From assembly GCA_905235425.1 (NCBI GenBank), contig CAJOKY010000184.1, positions 1 through 5,221 of the forward strand: a DNA stretch of 5,221 nucleotides, given 5' to 3'. The stretch is from an uncultured Selenomonadaceae bacterium. Lineage in GTDB: Bacteria > Bacillota > Negativicutes > Selenomonadales > Selenomonadaceae. Under the pieces are notes generated by a model. The model had not been told where the DNA came from and searched no databases. It was given only the letters and a program-made list of their open reading frames with translations. The position numbers and the translations under genes are program-made. Below, piece after piece: positions 1-5,221 of the stretch; the stretch's first letter is position 1; each line of letters begins with the position of its first letter.

Positions 1-2334
1 GAAAAGGCACTTGAACGTTACGGTTTCAAAGTTTATTCCCCAAATGACGAAGACGGCATTATAGAGGAAATTTTTAATCGAATTGGTACGACGAGCAAAA
101 TTTTTGTTGAATTCGGCGTACAAAACGGGTTGGAGTGCAACAGCCACTATCTTTTGCATAAAGGTTGGCGCGGTCTTTGGCTTGAAGGTGACGGCAACGC
201 TTGCAATGAAATTGTTGCAAGATTTTTTCCCGTCGTAAGCACGGAGCAGTTAAAAATTCGTCAAGCATTTATCACGAAGGACAATATAAATTTTCTCATA
301 GCGGAAAGCGGAATTGTCGGCGAAATTGATTTACTTAGCATTGATATTGACGGCAATGATTATTATGTTTGGGAAGCGATAAACGTTGTCAAGCCGCGTG
401 TCGTCGTCATTGAGTATAATGCAAAATTTCCGCCGAATCATTTTTGGAAACAGGCTTACAACGAAAAACATACTTGGGACGGCTCGGATTGGCATGGAGC
501 GTCTTTGAAAGCTATGGAAACTTTAGGCAGACAACTCGGCTATCGGCTTGTAGGTACGAATTTTAATGGAGTCAATACATTTTTTGTAAAGCAAGAATTA
601 GCCGATGATTTATTCATTGAACCTGCCACTGCGGAAAATTTGTACAATCCTTTCAGAGATCAAAAATATTCTAATGGTCACCCTGCGCGCTATTGTTTGA
701 TTAATCAGTTACCAAATATCGGCGTGCTGAATTACAATCCTGTCGAATATTTTAAAATTAAAAATGCGTTGAGTCGAAATCAATTACCTCCGGCAGTTAA
801 AGAGGCGGCTAAAGAAAAATTTGAAATTATAAAAACACGATCTCAATGCCTTTATCGTCCTGCCGCTACTCATTCGGTATTTTTTCTGCCTTACGCCAAT
901 GTCGATTTAATTCAGCAAAATATTTTGGTATCGGAAAATTATTTTGAAGTGGACACGCTGAAAAAAATTTTCTACGATTTTAAAGGCGGCTTGCTTTCAA
1001 AGATGCTTGAAAAATCTGATAGCGTAGTTGTGGACATTGGCGCAAATATTGGTAACCATACGCTTTTTTATGCCAATGAACTGCATGCCGGTAAAATAAT
1101 TTCTTTTGAGGCTGTCGAAAATACTTTTCAAATTTTGAAAATCAACGTCGAAGTCAATCGCCTTCAAGACAGAGTGACAATTTTTAACTACGGTCTTTCC
1201 GATAAATCCGGCAAGGCGACGATTCGTCATTTTGATGCCGAAAATATGGGCGATACAGATTTGCAGGTAGGCGTGGGCAATATCATGCTGAAGCCGCTTG
1301 ATGAATTTGATTTACAAAAGATTGACTTCATAAAAATTGATGTTGAAGGTATGGAGTCGCAAGTTTTGAAAGGCGCCGTTAAAACCATAAAAAGATGCCG
1401 TCCGTTTATTGTGGTTGAATCTTTTGCCGATAAACTGCCGATTGTCGAAGAATTTTTCGGCAAGTTAAATTATCGCTATGAAAAAGTCAGCGGCAGTGAT
1501 TATTTATTTTACCCTGCCGAATATGCAAATTATCACGACGCGGAATTGGAAAGCTACGATATAGTTATACCTGTTGCAGGTTCGCATGCTGAACAACTTA
1601 AAGTCAATTTGGAATTTATTAAGAAAAATTTGGGACGCGATAAAATATATTTGCTCTGTTCTGAAAAAACTTTTGAACAGTTCAAAGATTATGACGTGGA
1701 ATTTTTAAACGAAAATAATATTTTACCCGGTATGAATCTTGAGACAATCGGCAAAATAATTTCTGAACGCGGCGGCGATCCTAAACGCTCCGGCTGGTAT
1801 TTTCAACAGTTTTTGAAAATGTACTACGCCTTTACCTGCGCAAAAGAATACTATCTTATTTGGGACGCCGACACCATACCGCTTAAATCGATTTATTTTT
1901 TGAATCGTCAAGGCAAAATGTTTTTCAATATGAAGACTGAACATAACCAACCGTATTTCAATCTTATTCAAAAATTTTTCGGCGAAAGTTTAAAATTTGT
2001 CGAATCAACTACGCCGTCGTTCATTACCGAAGGAATGATTATGAAAAAGTCGATTATGCGAGAGCTTGTAAACGAAATGGGCGGCGAAAATTTTTGGAAA
2101 AATATTTTAAACGCCATTGACGCTAAAGATTTAAGCGGATCGGGTTTTTCCGAATTTGAAACCTACGGCACATACCTTGTAAATAAATATCCCGAGCTTT
2201 ACATCAACAGGCAATTAAACACTTTACGTAACGGCGGAAATGTTTTTAGGCGAATACTTAATCGCGAGGAATTGAAACTTTTGCCGTACGATACAATTTC
2301 TTTTGAGAATTGGCAGCTTGTAAATTTCCGATAA
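1..2334 (+). CDS. Multidomain glycan-modifying protein: FkbM-like module + FkbM methyltransferase + DUF6492 putative glycosyltransferase (5' partial)
   Basis: The frame is open from base 1 to the TAA at 2332-2334 (777 residues visible), so the start is upstream of the window. The TTG at 130 is not the start, because the preceding 43 codons carry family sequence (SPNDEDGIIEEIF, then FVEFGVQNG at 35-43). Residue numbers here count from base 1. Module 1 (about 1-215) is a divergent Rossmann methyltransferase-like domain: FVEFG at 35-39, LWLEGD at 59-64, LLSIDIDGND around 111-120. Module 2 (about 290-480) is a canonical FkbM methyltransferase: SAM loop VVVDIGANIGNHT at 342-354, SFEAVENTF from 368, FIKIDVEGMESQVLKGA at 443-459. 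FkbM enzymes O-methylate sugars or polyketides. Module 3 (about 519-760) resembles DUF6492 glycosyltransferase-like proteins: YDIVIPV at 519-525, GWYFQQFLKMYYA at 598-610, and a GT-A-type DAD at 622-624 in YLIWDADTIPL. No signal peptide or membrane segment is visible, so it is probably cytoplasmic. A role in making and methylating a surface or flagellar glycan is inferred; the substrate is unknown. Confidence 0.88.
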   Translation, partial: EKALERYGFKVYSPNDEDGIIEEIFNRIGTTSKIFVEFGVQNGLECNSHYLLHKGWRGLWLEGDGNACNEIVARFFPVVSTEQLKIRQAFITKDNINFLIAESGIVGEIDLLSIDIDGNDYYVWEAINVVKPRVVVIEYNAKFPPNHFWKQAYNEKHTWDGSDWHGASLKAMETLGRQLGYRLVGTNFNGVNTFFVKQELADDLFIEPATAENLYNPFRDQKYSNGHPARYCLINQLPNIGVLNYNPVEYFKIKNALSRNQLPPAVKEAAKEKFEIIKTRSQCLYRPAATHSVFFLPYANVDLIQQNILVSENYFEVDTLKKIFYDFKGGLLSKMLEKSDSVVVDIGANIGNHTLFYANELHAGKIISFEAVENTFQILKINVEVNRLQDRVTIFNYGLSDKSGKATIRHFDAENMGDTDLQVGVGNIMLKPLDEFDLQKIDFIKIDVEGMESQVLKGAVKTIKRCRPFIVVESFADKLPIVEEFFGKLNYRYEKVSGSDYLFYPAEYANYHDAELESYDIVIPVAGSHAEQLKVNLEFIKKNLGRDKIYLLCSEKTFEQFKDYDVEFLNENNILPGMNLETIGKIISERGGDPKRSGWYFQQFLKMYYAFTCAKEYYLIWDADTIPLKSIYFLNRQGKMFFNMKTEHNQPYFNLIQKFFGESLKFVESTTPSFITEGMIMKKSIMRELVNEMGGENFWKNILNAIDAKDLSGSGFSEFETYGTYLVNKYPELYINRQLNTLRNGGNVFRRILNREELKLLPYDTISFENWQLVNFR

Positions 2335-2346
2335 AAAATTTAAAAT
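2318..2346 (+). promoter_or_regulatory. Candidate sigma-70-type promoter for the exported methyltransferase gene
   Basis: TTGTAA (2318-2323) could be a -35 box and TAAAAT (2341-2346) a -10 box, with a 17-base spacer. The match to consensus is 4/6 and 5/6. It overlaps the last codons of the upstream gene and would place transcription start near 2353, just before the ribosome binding site at 2368. A second possible -10, TATAAG, sits at 2346-2351. The region is AT-rich, so a chance match is quite possible. No terminator hairpin separates the two genes, so read-through from upstream may also occur. Confidence 0.3.
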
Positions 2347-2367
2347 ATAAGAAAAAATTTTTAAATC

Positions 2368-2374
2368 GGAGGAG
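2368..2374 (+). promoter_or_regulatory. Strong ribosome binding site (GGAGGAG)
   Basis: GGAGGAG lies six bases before the ATG at 2381. It is a near-ideal Shine-Dalgarno sequence and fixes the start of the downstream gene. This makes the N-terminal signal peptide a real part of that protein rather than a mis-called extension. Confidence 0.85.
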
Positions 2375-2380
2375 TTTTTT

Positions 2381-2452
2381 ATGAGACTCAAACTTTTTGC
2401 GACCGTGTTAATTTGCGCGGTCATTTTTATTTCCACTTCAAAAGCATTAGCC
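2381..2452 (+). other. Sec signal peptide of the methyltransferase-like protein
   Basis: Residues 1-24 have R2 and K4, an uninterrupted hydrophobic core from L5 to about I17, a polar STSK stretch, and small residues before the likely cut (A22-L23-A24 | A25, or one residue later). This is a standard signal peptidase I pattern. C12 is in the hydrophobic core and is preceded by I11, so it does not form a lipobox. Confidence 0.75.
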
Positions 2453-3322
2453 GCCGAATTGGAGCTTGTATCCTATTCCGCGCAGGTTAAATTGCAGTGG
2501 TTGGCAAATACAGGAATGCCGGAAGCTAAGAAAATTTCCAAAGAATTTAATACGGCGAATATTTACGGCAAAAAAAATCTGAAAGACTACGACAGGCTTG
2601 AAAAGCTTAACGGCGTTTATCAAGAGCTTTGCTACGCCTCAACCGCGCAGTACGTACAAAAAGCCGACTACAAAAACATTATCGATATCGGCGGCGGCTA
2701 CACTCCCCGCGCCATTACTTTTGTAAATGACGGCAGAAAATATTTCGGTGCTGAACTCAACGCCATTGCACTTTCCGCAACGCAGATTATTCCGAAATTC
2801 ATTAAGCCGCAGTACAAAAAAAATCTCGTCTATGAAGAAGTATTAGCCGAAGATCGCGATACAATGATGGCGGCGGCAGACAGATTCAGCGGTAAAATTT
2901 GCATTATCGAAGAAGGTCTGCAAATTTATTTGACTAAGCCGCGCACTGACGCAATGCTTAATATTTTCCGTGAAGTTTTGAAGAAACACGGCGGTTGCTT
3001 TATCACTACCGATTTTGTACTGGACGATATGTTCAAGGAGCTTGCCGCCGCGTTGTACGGTGAAAATGCCGCGAATACGCTTTACAAAGAAACTAAGGAT
3101 ATGTACGAAAATCTTTTCGGTGAGCCGCTTTATCTTAATTCTTTTGGTTCGTCGGCAGATGCGCTTAAATTTTTGAAGTCGAAAGGTTTCAAAGTTCAGC
3201 AAGTGCCGCTTGTAGACGATACGTCAAAACTTTATTCATTGAAAGGTTTAACGCCGCAACAGGTTGAGAAAGTTAAAAAAATCTGCGCGAAAAATTATCT
3301 TTGGGTTATAACGGCGCAATGA
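2381..3322 (+). CDS. Exported class I SAM methyltransferase-like protein, resembling the leucine carboxyl methyltransferase (LCM/PPM1) group
   Basis: This is a 313-residue protein with a Sec signal peptide at residues 1-24 or 1-25 (basic MRLK, hydrophobic LFATVLICAVIFIST, then ALA-A). The mature part shows a class I SAM-binding pattern: motif I IIDIGGGYTPRA at 100-111, the second strand YFGAELN at 121-127 with acidic E125, and IIEEGLQIYLTK at 175-186. The last motif matches the EGL-x-x-YL signature of LCM/PPM1-type methyltransferases. The helix and strand after it (AMLNIFREVLKKHGGCFITTDF, 191-212) also fit the fold. Start choice is firm because of the GGAGGAG site. LCM-type domains normally act in the cytoplasm where SAM is available, so export is odd. 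The protein may have lost catalysis, may bind another ligand, or the N-terminus may act as a membrane anchor. Substrate and role cannot be read from the sequence. It is followed after 14 bases by the MmcQ/YjbR gene, probably on the same transcript. Confidence 0.85.
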   Translation: MRLKLFATVLICAVIFISTSKALAAELELVSYSAQVKLQWLANTGMPEAKKISKEFNTANIYGKKNLKDYDRLEKLNGVYQELCYASTAQYVQKADYKNIIDIGGGYTPRAITFVNDGRKYFGAELNAIALSATQIIPKFIKPQYKKNLVYEEVLAEDRDTMMAAADRFSGKICIIEEGLQIYLTKPRTDAMLNIFREVLKKHGGCFITTDFVLDDMFKELAAALYGENAANTLYKETKDMYENLFGEPLYLNSFGSSADALKFLKSKGFKVQQVPLVDDTSKLYSLKGLTPQQVEKVKKICAKNYLWVITAQ

Positions 3323-3336
3323 TTTAATGTTCAAAA

Positions 3337-3996
3337 ATGCGTGAAGTAAATTTGAAAAATAAAACCGTTGCCGAGAATACACTTGAAAAATTCGGCTTTC
3401 ACAATACGGCGGACGGTTGGCAGTACGAAAAAAATATCTGTGACAGGCAACTTACATTGACGCTGACTTACAAGGCGGACAAACTTTTTTCTGAAGTCAA
3501 GGATACTTTCGGCGAAGAATATATTTTGCATCTTGTAGAAAATGCGGCGGGAAGTTATGTCGGCGCGGTTCGCAGTGAGTACGAAGAAATTTTAGCGGCA
3601 TTTGAAGAGCATTGCTGTGAAGAAAATATTTTTCGTGCGACGTTGACAAAAAATCTTATCAGCTACGTTCGCGACAAGTACGGCGACGAATTGGAATTTT
3701 TATGGGAGAAATATCCCAATGCCGCGATATGGCGTCGGCAGGACAGTAAGAAATGGTATGGTCTTGTCATGGAAATTTCCGAGCGAAAGTTGGGACTTGA
3801 TTCAGACAATGACGTAGAAATTTTGGATCTGCGCGGTAAACCCGATGACTTGAAAAATTTTGTTGACGGGATAAAATATTTTGCCGGCTACCATATGAAC
3901 AAAAAAAGTTGGTATACTATTCGCCTTGACGGTTCAGTTGCATTTGATGAAATTTGTACGCGTTTGGACGAAAGTTATATCTTGGCGAAAAAGTAA
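3337..3996 (+). CDS. MmcQ/YjbR family protein, long form with N-terminal extension domain
   Basis: This is a 219-residue protein. The C-terminal part, about 104-219, is a complete MmcQ/YjbR domain (CyaY-like fold). It shows YPNAAIWRRQDSKKWYGLVM at 126-145, ILDLRGKPDDL at 162-172, the signature YHMNKKSW at 185-192, LDGS at 197-200 and LDESY at 210-214. The first ~103 residues form a separate alpha/beta region (LTLTLTY at 39-45, YILHLVENAAGSYVGAVRSEY at 62-82). I recall this from longer Firmicutes members of the family, so it is not a random fusion. MmcQ/YjbR proteins are often labelled DNA-binding, but their biochemical function is poorly established. There is no signal peptide, so it is probably cytoplasmic. 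The ATG at 3337 is the first start after an in-frame TAA at 3325 and has no recognisable Shine-Dalgarno site. Expression probably depends on coupling to the upstream gene. Confidence 0.85.
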   Translation: MREVNLKNKTVAENTLEKFGFHNTADGWQYEKNICDRQLTLTLTYKADKLFSEVKDTFGEEYILHLVENAAGSYVGAVRSEYEEILAAFEEHCCEENIFRATLTKNLISYVRDKYGDELEFLWEKYPNAAIWRRQDSKKWYGLVMEISERKLGLDSDNDVEILDLRGKPDDLKNFVDGIKYFAGYHMNKKSWYTIRLDGSVAFDEICTRLDESYILAKK

Positions 3997-4004
3997 TTTT
4001 TAAA

Positions 4005-4012
4005 AGAGGTGG
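4005..4012 (+). promoter_or_regulatory. Ribosome binding site that decides the TTG start of nnr
   Basis: AGAGGTGG contains the Shine-Dalgarno core GAGGTG (4006-4011), eight bases before TTG at 4020. The nearest in-frame ATG is at codon 9 (4044) and would remove the start of the first epimerase helix. The site therefore supports TTG as the true start. Confidence 0.75.
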
Positions 4013-4019
4013 TGTAAAT

Positions 4020-5221
4020 TTGAAAGTTGCATTGGCTAAACAAATGCACGATATTGACGACGCGGCAATAAAAGCATACGGCTTGCCGGAACTTTCGCTT
4101 ATGGAGAGTGCCGGTCACCGTGTCGCGCAGTTTACTGAAGAAATTTTAGGCAGTGTTGACAAGAAAAGTATTTGCGTATTGGCAGGCAGCGGCAATAACG
4201 GCGGCGATGCATTGACGGCGGCAAGGTATTTGTCGAACAGCGGCGCCAATATAAAAATTTTTTTGACGGGCAATGCGGATCACCGTACCGAATCACTCAA
4301 CGTTCAAATTACCATTATGAAGGCGATGGGCGTCGAAATTCAGCAACTCGATAACGACAGAGCGTGGGAACGTCTTAAAGTCAATTTGAGATTTTCAGAC
4401 GCGATTATTGACGGTATTTTGGGTACGGGATTCAGCGGCGAACTTCGCCCCAATGCATTAAAGCTGATTCGTCTTGCCAATGCCGCCAATAAGCCGATAA
4501 TTGCGATTGATATTCCATCCGGCGTTGAGGCTGATACCGGCGTTGTAGGTGAGGTGGCGATTAATGCGAAGGGGACTGTTTCACTCGGTCTGCCGAAAAT
4601 CGCGCATTATCTTTGCCCCGCCGCGTCGTACGTCGGCAAGCTTATCATTGACGATATCGGCATACCGAAAAAACTTTTGGCAGAAAATATTCATCAGACG
4701 CTTTTAGATGATGAACTTGCCGCGACGCTGTTACCTGCGCGAAAACGCGACGTACACAAGGGCAGTTGCGGTAAAATTTTGGTTATCGCCGGTTCAAGCG
4801 GTATGACAGGCGCGGCTTGTCTTGCGTCAATGTCGGCATTAAAAATCGGCGCCGGTCTCGTAACATTGGCAGTTCCCGAAAGTATAAATGACTTGTACGA
4901 AGTCAAACTTACAGAAGTCATGACGTTGCCGCTTGCAGAATTGAAAAGCGGGATTATCGGCGGCGATGCGGCATTGGCAACGCTGATTAAAGCGGTTGAA
5001 AAATTTGACTGCGTATTAATCGGATCGGGACTCGGTCGCGCAGATGAAACGCTTGATTTTGTACGAAAGTTTGTATTAGCCGTTGACAAGCCGCTTGTAA
5101 TTGACGCGGACGCGATTTTTGCTTTTAACGGTACTGCGGAGGAGTTGAAAAATTGCAAGCAAGTGCCGATTTTGACGCCGCACTTGGGCGAACTTGCCGC
5201 GCTTTTAAATATTTCGGTACA
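4020..5221 (+). CDS. nnr: Bifunctional NAD(P)H-hydrate epimerase / ADP-dependent NAD(P)H-hydrate dehydratase (3' partial)
   Basis: The frame is open from TTG at 4020 to the window end (400 residues visible). Full-length family members are about 500 residues, so roughly 100 are missing. The enzyme repairs NADHX and NADPHX, the damaged hydrated forms of the cofactors: the N-terminal half interconverts R and S epimers, and the C-terminal half dehydrates the S form using ADP or ATP. Epimerase (YjeF-N) motifs are LMESAG at 27-32, the phosphate-binding loop AGSGNNGGDALTAARYL at 55-71, DGILGTGFSG at 131-140 and IAIDIPSGVEADTG at 161-174. Dehydratase (ribokinase-like) motifs are RKRDVHKGSCGKILVIAGS at 241-259, GSGLGR at 335-340, PLVIDADAI at 358-366 and ILTPHLGELAALL at 384-396. 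The catalytic GTGD-type segment lies beyond the window. The family usually has HPGE; here it is HLGE (388-391), a mild variation. The protein is cytoplasmic. The gene begins 23 bases after the MmcQ/YjbR stop and is likely co-transcribed. Confidence 0.95.
   Translation, partial: MKVALAKQMHDIDDAAIKAYGLPELSLMESAGHRVAQFTEEILGSVDKKSICVLAGSGNNGGDALTAARYLSNSGANIKIFLTGNADHRTESLNVQITIMKAMGVEIQQLDNDRAWERLKVNLRFSDAIIDGILGTGFSGELRPNALKLIRLANAANKPIIAIDIPSGVEADTGVVGEVAINAKGTVSLGLPKIAHYLCPAASYVGKLIIDDIGIPKKLLAENIHQTLLDDELAATLLPARKRDVHKGSCGKILVIAGSSGMTGAACLASMSALKIGAGLVTLAVPESINDLYEVKLTEVMTLPLAELKSGIIGGDAALATLIKAVEKFDCVLIGSGLGRADETLDFVRKFVLAVDKPLVIDADAIFAFNGTAEELKNCKQVPILTPHLGELAALLNISV

Noticed and set aside
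2335..2380. Terminator between the first two genes (AAAAATTTTT palindrome)
   Set aside because: The self-complementary AT tract has no GC stem and no loop, so it would not form a stable rho-independent hairpin. Similar A/T tracts recur throughout the coding sequence.
2381..2452. Lipoprotein signal around C12
   Set aside because: The residues before C12 are V-L-I, which do not fit a lipobox needing G, A or S just before the cysteine. The cysteine also sits mid-way in the hydrophobic core. An ALA-A signal peptidase I site fits better.
2843..3202. Antisense frame of 119 codons on the - strand
   Set aside because: It overlaps the core of the methyltransferase-like gene. Its translation is rich in K, R and F and has no recognisable motif, no ribosome binding site and no conserved context.
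4197..4980. Repeated CGGCGGCGATGC words near 4200 and 4960
   Set aside because: They are short matches arising from glycine-aspartate codons (GGC GGC GAT GC) in two unrelated motifs of nnr. The flanks do not match, so this is not a repeat element.
4694..5158. Antisense frame of 154 codons on the - strand
   Set aside because: It lies wholly inside nnr, whose + strand frame carries all the dehydratase motifs. The antisense translation is rich in S, A, T and P and shows no family motif, as expected of a shadow frame.

Overview
The window is bacterial and tightly packed, with all genes on the + strand. It holds four protein-coding genes, two of them cut by the window edges. There is no tRNA, rRNA, CRISPR array, insertion sequence or convincing terminator, and no gene-free stretch longer than about 50 bases. 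The DNA is moderately AT-rich (judged by eye). Strong Shine-Dalgarno sites (GGAGGAG, GAGGTG) and the use of TTG as a start point to a Firmicutes-like translation system. A secreted-protein signal, a large surface-glycan-type enzyme and the general protein style would fit the Negativicutes (Selenomonas relatives). That assignment is an inference from style, not a search result.

Region 1 (1-2334) is the 3' part of a large multidomain protein. It has a divergent N-terminal methyltransferase-like module of the FkbM type, then a canonical FkbM methyltransferase, then a C-terminal DUF6492-type putative glycosyltransferase with a DAD motif. The reading frame is open to base 1, so the true start lies outside the window. 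Such modular proteins usually belong to surface polysaccharide, O-antigen or flagellin glycan decoration.

Region 2 (2381-3322) encodes a class I SAM-methyltransferase-fold protein resembling the leucine carboxyl methyltransferase (LCM/PPM1) group. Unexpectedly it carries a clear Sec signal peptide. A plausible promoter overlaps the end of gene 1, and a very strong ribosome binding site precedes the ATG.

Region 3 (3337-3996) encodes a long-form MmcQ/YjbR-family protein (CyaY-like fold). It starts 14 bases after the methyltransferase through a chain of overlapping start and stop codons, with no visible Shine-Dalgarno site.

Region 4 (4020-5221, running off the end) encodes the bifunctional NAD(P)H-hydrate repair enzyme Nnr: an N-terminal epimerase and a C-terminal ADP/ATP-dependent dehydratase. 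It starts at TTG and is cut before the dehydratase active-site segment.

Genes 2-4 are spaced closely enough (14 and 23 bases) to be one transcript, but no shared pathway is evident. Nnr is housekeeping metabolite repair, MmcQ/YjbR is of uncertain function, and the exported methyltransferase-like protein is unexplained. The most unusual items are the exported methyltransferase-like protein and the three-module glycan enzyme.
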